Origin: Dasyornis broadbenti
Taxonomy: Eukaryota > Chordata > Aves > Passeriformes > Dasyornithidae
Assembly: GCA_013397935.1 (NCBI GenBank)
Contig: VZRN01004397.1
Coordinates: 903,009 to 967,008, forward strand
DNA length: 64,000 nt
Direction: 5' to 3'
Each line of letters opens with the position of its first letter. The first letter of the stretch is position 1. Below are positions 14,501 through 26,063 of this stretch, one piece after another. The position numbers and the translations under genes were made by a program. The notes beneath the pieces are model-generated. The model was not told the origin of the DNA, did not search any database, and saw only the letters and a list, made by a program, of their open reading frames with translations.

Positions 14501-16542
14501 GGAAAATAATTCAATGGAAAATAGAATTTGGAACCCCACAGGTTAAGAAAATCTTCTGTATGTAAAAATACAAGTTCAAGCAGCTGCTAGTCTGCTTCTC
14601 TCTTGGAAAGGAGACAGCTGGAGGTGCCAACCATTCAAGCCATCAGCTTTGGGGCTTACTCCCATTTATGAAATGGGGAGGCAAGCATCAATAGGATCTA
14701 AGGTATTCCAGGCCAAGAGACTGCAGGATTTGCTAAGAATTGTGCTGTCACCATATTGCTACTCTGTTCATATCCTGTACCTCCAGACATGCTTAGAATT
14801 TGCCAACTTTGAAAGAAGAAATTAGTAATATACCAATGAGCTGACAAGCTCTGGCAGCTGTTTGAACAGAGACTGCCAACAGGCCAATGGGATATTGCCA
14901 GAGAAGCGGAATTCCAGATGAGAGGGTGGAAAAGGAGAAGGGATTTTTTTTTTCCCAAGCTCTGATTCTTTTACACTAACTTAAAAGGAAAGCAAATTTT
15001 AACTTGCATATGGGTGAATGCGCTGGATAAATAGTAGCAAGGCAACCCAAAATGTCATCGGTCTAGAAAAGAATAACCCTCAAAATTACTGATGACAGTG
15101 GATACACTTTCTTCAGCCAGCGGCATACTGCACTTTTCTCACTCAGGCAGATTATGACAACCGTTCCTCTGATATGGCCCGTGAATGAATGAACATCACT
15201 TTAATGGACTGCCTGCTGTGGACAGCCAGCACAGATTTGCACTTCCAAGCACAGCAGGTAGTGAACTCTAAAGGAACATTTCACACTGGTCATTAAGCAT
15301 CCAGCATGACCACAAAACTGAGGTGACACAAGGAGAGAGCAATTCACTGGGAATAGGGATCATGTTTTGCAGCCAGCTGCAGATAAAATAACCAGCTTCA
15401 GCTGTAACCTGCTATTATCTGTGGGATACTAAAAAATCCTCTCCTTAGGATTTTAAGTTTCTCTCTGCATGACTGTAGTTAATGATTGGACTACATGGGG
15501 TGTTCCTTGTTTAGTGACTGAATATCCCTACTGCTAACAAGTTGTGGTTGTTGGTTTGGTTCAGATTTCTTTTTTAATTTAATGCATAGTGCTATAGAAC
15601 TGTAAAGAACACTGGTTTTTAATGGAACTTTCTTTCAGGCTTATGCAACTTTCTGAAGCTATTTAATGTAGTCCTCTGAATCTATGGCAGAAATTATCCA
15701 TAATCTATTAACCAGGCAGAAATAAACAAAACCAATTTTTTTATATCATTCTTAAACCAATGTTTTCCCCTTGGAAAACCAATATAAATGTTGCTGATAT
15801 TTACTTTTGGCCAATTCAATAGAGGTATGTATGCATCCAAAGGTTCATTCAGTGTAAACTTTTAAGATATTTGATGCCTGCTTGCACTGAAATGTACATA
15901 ATAATGTCTTTGCCTCCAGTGAAAATAAAAATTCAATTTTCTGTGTTTAATGGCCATTTGTGGTCTTAGTCCTGGAAGACTACTAATTATAAGGGATGAA
16001 AATACCAGGGAAAATAAAAATGAATCTTTAAAACTAAAAGAAACTTATAATTCAAATAATTGATGATGGATCCTCATATTAAAGAGCTATCAGCCATAAA
16101 ATAGAGTGCATAATGAAAAATGGCACATTCCATCGACTTGTGTGATAGAACAGCTTCGTGCCTTGAGAATGAGCTTCACATGAATTTTAAGGTGAACTTC
16201 AGCTTTAATATTACATAAGACATCTTGGATTGCAAAAGAGAAAGCTTCGGCTAAACAGGTTTGAGCAGCTCATCTCAACACTTGCTGGATGGTGCTATTA
16301 AATATATTCTCTTTGTCAGAACAAAAACATGTCTATGTTGTCAACCATTAATACATCTCAACTTCATTTCTTGCTCAGAAAGATTTGTTGGTGGAAAGGC
16401 TAGTTATTTTAAATTTTCTCTCCCTGCTTACAATTGCAGATGACGATTGTGATTGCTGAGAGGAATAACATGCAGTTCTGAAGCGGTGAATTGCCTCAAA
16501 AACATTCTTTTAGGTTCCTGTGTTAACATGTGCTCAATTAAA
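8553..16542. other. Long non-coding stretch, probable NKAIN3 intron
   Basis: No coding exon was recognised in these 8 kb. An A/C-rich run lies at about 11949-12012 and is listed separately. The stretch around 11880-12180 has a phrase ('gggacagagccctgtgggac') that reads like the older body of a CR1 or another LINE, but it is too diverged to classify. Confidence 0.45.
11949..12012. repeat. A/C-only simple-sequence tract
   Basis: This run consists almost entirely of A and C on the + strand, with CAAA and CAAAA units. It is low-complexity DNA with strong strand asymmetry. It has no coding content: the open frame across it on the other strand is a phenylalanine-rich artefact. Confidence 0.7.
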
Positions 16543-16670
16543 AAAAAAAAAAAAGAAAGAAAGAAAGAAAAGAAAAAACAAAAAACATCCAGACCTTCAG
16601 AAATCAGGGAAAACTAAAATACANNNNNNNNNNNNNNNNNNNNNNNNNNNNNAAAAAAAAAAAAAAAAAA
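16540..16670. repeat. Poly(A)/(GAAA)n tract containing a sequence gap
   Basis: A poly(A) run is followed by GAAA units, then about 40 bases of ordinary sequence, 29 Ns at 16624-16652, and a further poly(A) run. The true length is unknown because the assembly is broken at the homopolymer. Confidence 0.9.
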
Positions 16671-16765
16671 GCCAAAAAACACTATGGATGTGATTTATTC
16701 TAAAAAATTATTCAGTAAATTTGTAATGTATTAGACATCTAGCATTCAGCTCTGAGTTTCCCAAC

Positions 16766-17248
16766 ACATGAAGGAGATCAATCTGTTAAAGCACATCCAG
16801 AGGAGGGACACCAAGTAGGTTAGAGGGATGGAGCACTCTCCTGTAAGGAAAGGCTGAGACAATTGGGATTGTTCAGGCTGGAGAAGAGAAGGCTTCAGGG
16901 TGATCTAATTGTGTCCTTCCAGTACCTAAAGGGACCCTACAAGAAAGATGGAGAGGGACTTTTTACAAGAACATGTAGTAACAAGACAAGGGGGAATGGA
17001 TTCAAACTGAAAGAAAGTAGACCTAGATTAGATATTAGGAAGAAATTCTTTACTGTGAAGGTGAGAAGACACTCAAGCAGGTCGCCCAGAGAAGTTGGAT
17101 GCCCCATCCCTGGAACTGTTCGAGGCCTGGTTGGATGAGGCTTTGAGTAACCTGCTCTAGTGGAAGGTGTCCCTGACCATGGCAGAGGGATGGGAACTAG
17201 ATAATCTTTAAGGTCCTTTCCAACCCAAATCATTCTATGATTCTATGG
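16766..17248 (+). mobile_element. CR1 LINE fragment, 3' end with octamer tail
   Basis: The 5'-truncated copy begins in the 'cacatccagaggagggacac' region. It continues through the block around 'ggctggagaagagaaggctt' and ends in 'ggtcctttccaaccc' and 'cattctatgattctatgg', the avian CR1 terminal octamer repeat. The open frames within it are fragments of the old element. Confidence 0.93.
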
Positions 17249-18752
17249 TTTTCCAAATCAACTTCTACAAAAATGTATCTGCAAATATTTCCTCTGTAAG
17301 GCTTCAATCCCATTAGTGCTGAAGTAAATTTTGATATATGTTATTTCATTTAATGACAACATTCTGAAGGAGAGCTGCAACAGGAAAGAAATACAGTAGA
17401 AAGAGGAGGTGCAGATAGGCTGGTGCTGGCACTCAGGCTGGGTGAGATCTTCAGCACATTATGTTCTGCTCAGACAGTCGTAAGAGAGCATTCTTGGGGC
17501 AAAGGTGATACTGTATGATTAAAGTACATCAAATTCGGTTTGCAGCCGTGTTACACATTTCTGGACTCAGGAGGAGAGGCAAACTGAAATCAACAGGAGC
17601 ATTTCCACAGATTTCAGTGGGTCATCAGTCTGCCAGTCTCTAAGCCTCATTTTCCCATCGCCTTGTGCTGGCTAAGCACTCTTTGTTGGTCTACCTAGTG
17701 CACACACTGACTAGGAAGGGACTGTTTTTTCATTAGTTGTTCATACAGCAATTAGCACAATGAGTATCAAAATTCTGCTTCAGACTTTTGTATATATGCC
17801 TATATATAAACAAATGAAGGAAGTTGCTTTCCATGCAACCAAAGAATCCTAAGGTACTGGGAATTACTGTCAGCTCTGGACAGGTCTGCAAAAAGCCCTT
17901 TGAAATACAGAGTAGTCTTTTTCACATACCTACTTTTAAGATTTCTAGGATAGCTTGAAATTGTGGCATCTTGGAGCTGCTTAAAATCTTATGAAAATAA
18001 CAAAATAAAAGACTCAGACTAAAATGTCTTTTTTAAAAACCATTATCACTATAGAAGGTATGAAAAAGTTCTCAAGGGCACATTATTTCTCTTAGTAGAA
18101 GGATTCTGAAAAGGCATCATGATGCCACAAATTCATCCAGAGAAGATGCTGCTGCTTTTTCACATTTAGTTATCACCTGTTTGTTCTTAACTCGGCTCTC
18201 ATGCCATTGATTTTTGTTGATGCTTTACATTCGTGCAAGTCAATTGAGCCTGAAGAGTTGAGGTGAAATTAGGTTCACAAGCTAAACTGCTTCCCCTGCC
18301 TAAATTTCTAAACACTTATAAAGGAGTTTAGGGAATTATTAAATACATTATATATAAATATATATATCTATACACACATACATATATATACATATACATT
18401 GCCCTAAAGACAATCAGCTATTTTACCCCGTAGTGGTTTCTCTTTACATGCTCTGCACATCCATGAATGCTCCTTTTGCACATGTGCTGGCAGGAGTGTG
18501 TTATGTCTACTTATCCTACTGCTGCCTGTCTTTCCAGGCGTGGGGCTAAATAGACCCCAAGGAAGACAGAGCATGGAACCTTCTGTAAGCAGTTTCCACA
18601 ACATCTTTATCTACTTGGTTTATTTCTCATATGCAAACCTGTGCGTGCACTTATTTTTATTTTTTTTTTTAAACATAATTTGTCCACATTTCTTTTTCAG
18701 TTGACATATTTTCATTTCCATTTGTTCATTTCTGGAACTGTTGTATTTTCAG
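17249..18752. other. NKAIN3: Non-coding intron upstream of the NKAIN3 exon
   Basis: The sequence is AT-rich. A TA/CA microsatellite lies at about 18343-18400. Two pyrimidine tracts each followed by TTCAG lie close to the exon, one ending at 18700 and one at 18752; the second is the acceptor that keeps the conserved frame. Confidence 0.55.
18343..18400. repeat. Compound TA/CA microsatellite
   Basis: Alternating purine-pyrimidine DNA, mainly TA with some CA and TATC interruptions. It is likely to vary in length between individuals. Confidence 0.8.
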
Positions 18753-18836
18753 TTGATTTCATAGACGGACTTGACACATACTCCTACCGACAGCCCCCCC
18801 AGGAACATGTTGAGTTAAAGCCTGTAAAGCCTGTAG
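18753..18836 (+). CDS. NKAIN3: NKAIN3 penultimate coding exon
   Basis: This 84-nt exon is preceded by 'ttgtattttcag' and followed by the donor 'gtaagg'. In the frame that starts with the last two bases of a split codon it reads DFIDGLDTYSYRQPPQEHVE and then LKPVKPV, ending with one base of a split Gly codon. It aligns with the cytoplasmic C-terminal tail of NKAIN proteins, whose pattern is DFIGGFDSYGYQ-P followed by alternating L/Q/P residues. NKAIN proteins are small four-helix membrane proteins that interact with the beta-1 subunit of the Na,K-ATPase, mainly in neurons. NKAIN3 is chosen over its paralogues because GGH and TTPA follow, as in other vertebrates. The membrane-spanning exons were not found and probably lie upstream of the window. 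Confidence 0.8.
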
Positions 18837-21800
18837 GTAAGGTTCTGGTCCCATGGACCACATTAATCCTTCTAACTGAACTGAACTGAAAGCTAACCTT
18901 CTCCTAAAATAATTTGGGCATCAGATTACTGATAATTTAATTATATTTTAATTAGAACTTAATTAAAAATTAATCCACATAAAACATTCGAGTAAGGACA
19001 CTTTGTCATTGATGGCATATCCGCTAAAGCAAGGATTAGGAGATATCACCATGTCTGCCACGTCGCGCCTCATCTTAACGCAAGGAGAGGCTCTCACTGA
19101 AGGATAGAATTGCTTCCTTGATGAAATTTTAGCAAGAAAAGCACTGGTTTATAGCCTCTGCTGCTGCAGAAACCTTAATGAGATTAACCCATTTATAGAA
19201 AAGCAAAGGTTTTTATGTTTGTCTAGCTACTGAAAGAAAAATTTTTGCTGAAAAACTACTTGTCAGCTTAAAATCTAACTATCTGTAGAGTTTCACTGGA
19301 AGTTCATTATCTCTTTGTCATCACTTATTTGCTTGCACCATGAAAATCACATTTTCATAGACTTTTCCTGCTTTGCTATCTAATGAATAAGTTTGAATGC
19401 ATATATGTTCTTTTTATTTGGAACAAATTAGGATAGAGGGAGACATTACTAGTATATATATTTTGACAGAAGGTCATATAACTTCAGATAGATGATTTTT
19501 CAAGGAGTTATTTGTAAACCAGAAGATGTTAGTTTAGAAATTCTTTATGGTTGGAACGTTTTGTGACGTTGCTTTCTGTCTTTAAATTTACCTTTAGGCT
19601 TTTCATGCCTCTTAAATGCAACATGAAATGCACGTAGAGCTAATTGACTGAAACTGATTTAATGACTTGCCGTATTTTACTTATCAGTTAACAGAGTTAG
19701 AAGGGGTTGAAGTTTTTTCCTGGTCTGTGCATGTGCTAGGAGTTTTAATTTAAAGTGGACCATTGCTAAAAAAATGTTTGGGGTTGGAACTTGACACCTG
19801 AACTTTGTGACTTTATTAATTTTTTCAGGTTTTAAAAATATATTTTATTCATTATGCAGCTTTCAATTTGTAGAAATAAAGAGAGAGAAAATTTTACTAA
19901 ATATTTACCTAAATATTATAGAATTATGAAGGCCCAAAATTTTGTTGTATACTAAAACAGAAAGAAATAACACATTAAGACAACTAAATGAAACTATGAA
20001 CCTTCTGACTTTTGACTGAGTACATGCTCTGCATTGAAACCTACATTTTTAAAGTAATATTTCATTGAATGTCTATTCTTCCGCATTTTCTGTCAGAAAG
20101 ATGACTGCAAAATGGAGGTTTGACCCTTCTGAATAAACTGCTAGAGTATAAAGTTAAATTGATATTCAGGAGCAAGAAGGCCATGCCTGCAACATTTACA
20201 ACTCTCCATAAAAGACTTTAATCTCTAAACCTGCATTCAGATTAGATTTAAGCATCAAGTGCATAAATGTTTAGTACTTTCTAAGCAAGCACTATAATTA
20301 AAGAAGAGGATAAAAGACATATTCACGAAATACAAATACATTCCTGCAAAATGTATTCATATGTTTTGTGCAGTAGAAAAGTCACAGCATTTGATAATTT
20401 GTGCTTTGATAGCAGATTTTCAATAAGTAGCTTAAGGGGTTTTGGCGTTCTTGGTGATCTTACAATACTGGAGAATAAGTGCTATCTTCCCATTTCCTAT
20501 GTATCCTTGTACAGCTGGGAGAACCCTCTCTGGCCTCTTTATTGCTTCAAGGAGTATAAAACTGGGAGAGAAATTATATTGTGTTTTCTTCTTTATTGAT
20601 GTTTTGGTTGTATGTACTGAAAGATACAGAGAACCTTTATCTAAGCTGAGAGGGAAATTGCTATCAGTAATCAAGTCTGAGTTAAAAGCCAAATTGCTGG
20701 TAATAATTTGGTCAGTGGATTGTGCCAGAACTTTGCAGATGCTTATCTCTCTGCAGCACATTAGCCTTCTTTTGACTTCTTTTGATAAGTTAATTGCTAT
20801 CTGTATCAGTTATATAGAGTCTGAAAATTGATAGTATCCCTAAAAAACGTGACTTCTGGTGGCCAGGCTGTGCAAAACTCCATTTCTGACAGTCAAAATT
20901 CTCTTAGAACTGAACATGAATAATGCTTGTAAAAATACATTACAAGCCTTTATAAATGTTACTTTATAGATGAAAGCTTAGCTATATTTCCCTTTTTCTC
21001 ATTCCTTTTATTTCCTTTATTTCATTCATAAATTAACTAAACATAGCCCATTGAAAATACAGGGCTCTGTAGTCTCATCCTAACCATGCAGAACACAGTC
21101 TGGTTTTATCAAGTGCTCACATTCGGTATAGTGTCTACTTAGTGCTACCATAATTATTAATGATTAGCAAGACTAAGATTAGTTTTCCTTCTCACTTCTG
21201 AGAAGAAATTAAATTTGAACTTGTTCCCATGGGGAACAATTTTTAATCCAAAAATGAATGATCACGGCTTGTCTGTTTGCTCTTTGTTCTGCCTGTAACT
21301 CCGTTAGGCTATGGGACAAGGAGAAGCAGGATCTTCGCCCTCAGCCATGCAGTTTCAATTAAGACAGGAGTGCAAGGCAGGAGGCAACAGGGGAAGTAGA
21401 AAACAAATCGTGTTCTCTTTGGGACTAAAGCACATGGACTATAAAGAAGACTGTTGTGCCTGTTTGAAGCACGGTATCAACAGCCAGGTCACTCGGTAAT
21501 ACTTAGAATTGCTTCATGTACTGCTTTGTGGAAAAGAGAGGAGCATGGTGGCTAGAAGGAAAAAATAAGAAGCTACATATTGGCTTTCATTAGAGGTTAT
21601 TATTATTAATACTAATTATATTATAATATATGAATATAATATAATTAATATAATATAATGTAATAATGCTGTAAAAAGAACAATGTGCTCATATAATAAT
21701 GGAAATGGAAATTATAATTGTAAAAGTAATAATAGTAATAAAATAAGATAAAACTACTACAGCTTTGAGCAACCCTATCTGGACAGACACTGAATCCTTA

Positions 21801-22480
21801 ATTCTGATTAGGGATGTCCCTAGCCTTTTTAAGAACATTGCTAACTTGGGCTCATGGAACTGGATCCACTGTATGAGAAACTGTGTCAGTGGAGAGGTCA
21901 CCAATCTGTGATGGATTTGTGTGATCCTGTCCTGTTTGTACCTTCTCCTGAGACATTACCCATCTTAAAATTGCTCTGAAAGACCAGCATAGATTCTCCA
22001 AGATTACACAAGTGAAAGTTTTACAGGAAGTCATGTGAGAATACATAGATTCAGCAGGCATGTTGCTGTGGTGAGAACTATAAATAGTGTGAGTTCAGCT
22101 CAAATGTTCATGTTTGTAATCAGATCACGTCAGAATTTTATAACTGGATGAAAATATGTCATACACTGCTGAAATATATTATGCTAAAATGAACCTATTA
22201 TTGTGTGAGCTTCAGATATGTTTTTCTGGCTATTGGCATTCTCCCAAATGTTTTTTGGTTTTGTGGTATGCATAGTACAAAGCTACTGCTTTGTATCCAG
22301 CCATTCATTCTTGACCATATAGGTGAGCCTCACAGCTGAGGAAGTTAGTCACCAGATGAGCTTTATCCACTTGTTTATTAGTTACTAACCTGTCAGCTGG
22401 CATGAATTTGCAGCTTAGAAATTAGAAGATAAACAAAATGGGTTTTCATTTATAAGTAATTCATATTTGTTGCTTTTTAG
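18837..22480 (+). other. NKAIN3: Last intron of NKAIN3
   Basis: It begins with gtaagg and ends with 'tgctttttag', and it splits a glycine codon after its first base on both sides. It contains AT-rich simple sequence at 21599-21669. No other exon was recognised, and several open frames of 60-130 codons here have no family resemblance. Confidence 0.7.
21599..21669. repeat. AT-rich simple-sequence repeat
   Basis: Degenerate ATT, TAA and ATAT units inside the last NKAIN3 intron. Confidence 0.75.
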
Positions 22481-22494
22481 GTCGAAGTAAGTAA
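22481..22494 (+). CDS. NKAIN3: NKAIN3 terminal exon, coding part of four codons plus stop
   Basis: After the acceptor 'tgctttttag', the bases GT complete the glycine codon begun by the previous exon. The frame then reads Arg-Ser-Lys-stop (cga agt aag taa), so the protein ends ...KPVGRSK. A very short terminal coding segment ending in Ser-Lys agrees with the NKAIN family, where members end in Met-Ser-Lys or similar. The phase match with the previous exon is the main evidence. The last codons overlap a good donor-like hexamer (see findings). Confidence 0.75.
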
Positions 22495-24765
22495 TGAACA
22501 TGGACTCAAGACTTCTGCTGCTGTAGCTGAAGAAACAGATTTTAGAAGAAAAGACCAACCTTGTGACTCATCGTTCTGGAAGAAACCCACCACATCCGTT
22601 CTTCACGGCATGTGGATTGTTCTTCCCACAGGCTCAGTGTCATTATCAGCGTTGTTATTTCGTAGATCCTTGTAGATGATCTTGAATTTTTAAATAATTT
22701 ACTTATATGGACACTTGTAAATTGTAAATTTTTTTCTTTTTTAATTTCGATATTTTTACAATGTTTAGTGTTGAGGCATGAAAACAAAACAACCTGTGAA
22801 AACTAGGAGGAGGGTGCGTGTTTCTCAAAAAAATAGTATTTTTTGACTGAGAGGATCATACTGTGCCTGGTCAAGATTGTGTCAGTAAACAGTAATTTTG
22901 ACTCCAAAATATGTAGCAGGAGTCAAATCCTAGCAGTGTACAAGAGATCATTTCAATGCTATATTTAGAATTCACAATGTCCACTCCTTGCATTGTTTGA
23001 GCTGCTGAATGCAGTAGGGATTGATCTATGACTATTCTTATCCAGATTTTCAAACCCTAATGTACTCACCTAACTATTGCAATTCATATATGACTCCTCC
23101 TTTCCTAATCTCTTTTGCCCTGAGTCCATCACCAGTAGCTGTCTCAGATTTGATGAGAAGTAGGACAACCATTCTGTGGATGTCAGTCTCTAGGAAACCT
23201 GACATCCAGGGCTGTTTAGATATCTGTGATTTGCACATTTTTGAACTCCCTTCCTCCCTTCTCCCAGGAAGAAGCCAAGCATGAATGTACAGTTCAAGGC
23301 ACCAACTGAAGCCTTAGAAGCCTCCGGGGACTAATTTTTCTCTTAATTTAAAAGTAAACAATCAAAACTGAAAAATGTGTGTAAAAATTTGTAAAGTTAT
23401 TTGTAAATACTTCTAGACAAAGAACATGTATGTAACTGTGGTATTTTGTTTTCTATTCCGTCACCACTAGCATAAAGTGATACACAAAGCTATTTTCTCT
23501 GGAGAGCTGGCAGCCTTTTTAAAAGAACACTTTGTTTCTTTCATCTTAACTACAATATAAAGTTCTGTGTAGGTTTGTATACCCCAGAGAGTCACATCTC
23601 TCTACAGAGCCTATGTGCCTCAACATTGAGCAGAAACATCATGAGGGTTTTGAGGCTGTTTGTGGTTTCACACTTTTCTCACTTTATCATTTCATTGGTG
23701 GGACTGCCAGAAAGGATGTTCCTTCTGATATGTATTTCCCCACCTCTACACCAGAGGCTGAACAGATGCCCACTAAGTTCCTCTATAGATACCCTAACAA
23801 ATATTCAGCTGATCTAAACAACATTTAGGTCCTAAATTTGCAGTCTTCTCTTATGTCATGTGTTTGCAAGTCTGAGCAGGTGAGACCTAGAAGAAAGCTT
23901 GCCTTGATTCTTTCCCTCCTAAAATCTGTGTTATTTACCAATATGAACCTGTTGGGGATGCTCATAAATACAACGGAAGTATGATAAGATGACAACGTGA
24001 CAAGGGTCTTGTGGTACATGCACCTGCTTTCCAGCTGGTTAACTTAAAGACCTCACCAACTTTGGAGAAAACACAACCTTAACTTCAGTTAACCTTCCCT
24101 GAAACTGAGTATGAAGTAAGTATTAAGACAAAGTCAACAGGAAATGGCAACTGAAAAAAAACCCACCTTCTTTAGTATTTCTGGGGCTGGATATACCTCA
24201 AATAAAGGCTTCCAACTGAACCCAGTGCTGCCCTCAGGACCAGGTGGATCAGGAATGAATGCTACACCTTGCTTGATGGCACAGGTTCAACACACTGCTC
24301 TGGCAAGGGTTTGGATGTGTGTTTGATTTTCTGCCAAGGCATGTCTGCTGGACCATGTTTTACAAATTTGTCTGACTGTGTCTAAAACCTGTCTTTTTGT
24401 TGGTCTTTCAGAACTGTGTATATGTCACAAAACTTCTGCAAAGACAGAACTTGGGTTCTCTTCCATCCGACATATCAATCACTACTTTAGCTGGGGAACA
24501 CAAAACCGGTATATCCCAAATACACTTAAAATCTCCGAATCATTACCAATACAGTGAGTGTGCCATCTGTCTCACTTAAGAAGCAGAAGAATCCTGATTG
24601 AGAGGAATTTGTCTTCATTAGAACCAGCCAAAATGCAGACTGAAGGGCCAAAGGAAAGCGTCATTCTTTTCTAAACTGAGACACCCAAAATAGTATTAAT
24701 CAACCTGCACATGTTGGAGTAAAAAAGTCTTAGGAATAATAAATGCATTTGAATGTTAATTGCTG
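22495..24765 (+). other. NKAIN3: Probable NKAIN3 3' UTR
   Basis: This non-coding sequence follows the stop. AATAAA occurs at 24201-24206 and again at 24738-24743. The second is followed by the GT-rich 'attgctgtgtcctg', a plausible cleavage region, so the end given here is a guess. Further AATAAA motifs lie at about 24894-24921. Transcript data would set the true end. Confidence 0.4.
24738..24743 (+). terminator. NKAIN3: Candidate NKAIN3 poly(A) signal
   Basis: A canonical AATAAA with a GT-rich stretch 15-30 bases downstream. It is one of several candidates, chosen on that downstream element only. Confidence 0.35.
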
Positions 24766-25635
24766 TGTCCTGCAAGATAGTAGGACATATTGGCTAACAT
24801 TTTTTAGGAAGCCTTGAGTAGTAGTTCCTTTTTTTCTGAATAACATACTTTCAGTAAGGTGTGAGGTGAGTCCCAGAGCAGCCAACTACATAGGAAATAA
24901 ATGTTGACTCTCTAAATAAACTTGGATTTCTTTTCAGTTTTCTTAACTGAACCATGCAATTTCAGGAAATTACTAGGTTTGTACTGCAAAACAGAATTTG
25001 CTGACAATCTTAAAATCCAGAGATTATCAGTTGCTACAAACTGTTCTGGTGGCATTAATAAGACATACTGTTACAATTTAGGGCAGCTGAAGATCTGTCC
25101 TTCCAACTTTTAGGCTTTTTTTCTTTCCCTGAGTTTCTGCTTAATTCAAGTTTTGTAGAGAATCAGATTTGCCACAGTACTTTAACTGACAGTAAAACTG
25201 GGGATGTGACTGCAGAAATAAGGCACTAGATGTCCACTAAGGACTGAGCCAGGTACCACCAGTTTTCTGAAAGGGCAGCTGATGTCCTGAGGATGTGAAA
25301 ACAAAAACTGTAGCAAGAAATTAACAGATTTTTGCCTGGTACAGTGACATACAGTGACTATATATTACAATTTCTGGAATTATTGGTTGGACTCTTTCAT
25401 ATCCATAGAGATTTTTTACATAAAGTTTGAAGTAAGTTTTTTGAAATTCAATTGTGATTAGAAGGAACTCTCTAAAATGAAAGGGTTCACAGCCTGGATT
25501 TGCTGGAGGGTGGTTTTTAGTGCTAAGATATGACATTAACTATTATAGATAATTTTCAATGGAGCTCTATCAGTTAAACCCATGGGAATTGATGCCCAGT
25601 TTTATCCAATAACTGCTTGCTTTCAGTAGTGCAGG

Positions 25636-26063
25636 TGGTGACATTGTCCAGAGAAGGGCAACAAAGCTAGTGAAGGGTCTGGAGCACAATCCTTATAAGG
25701 AGCAGCTGAGAGAGATGTGGTTGTTTAGGCTGAAGAAAACGAGTCTCAGGGGTGACCTTATCATTCTCTACAACTCCCTGAAAGGAGGTTGTAGCCACTT
25801 GGGGTTCGGCATCTTCTCTCCAGCAGCCAGTGACAGGATGAGAGGATATAGTCTTAAAATGCACTGGGGAGGTTTAGGTTGGATGTTAGGAACAATTTCT
25901 TTGCAGAAGGGGTGATTAGACATTGGAATTGGGGTGTTTAAGAAAAGACTGGATGTGGCACTCAGTGCCATGGTCTAGTTGGCATGGTGGTGTTTGGTCA
26001 CAAGTCGGACTCGATGATCTCAGAGGTCTGTTCCAACTGAATTGATGCTATGATTCTGTGATT
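25636..26063 (+). mobile_element. CR1 LINE fragment, 3' end
   Basis: It starts near 'ggtgacattgtccagagaag'. It continues through the blocks 'gaggtttaggttggatgtta' and 'gtcggactcgatgatctcag', and ends 'ctatgattctgtgatt', the CR1 terminal octamer. It is 5'-truncated. Open frames inside it are repeat remnants. Confidence 0.93.

Noticed and set aside
18837..18889. Read-through of the NKAIN3 exon into the intron as an alternative C-terminus
   Set aside because: A strong donor (gtaagg) is present, and the downstream exon restores phase and a family-like ending; the retained-intron form is possible but unsupported.
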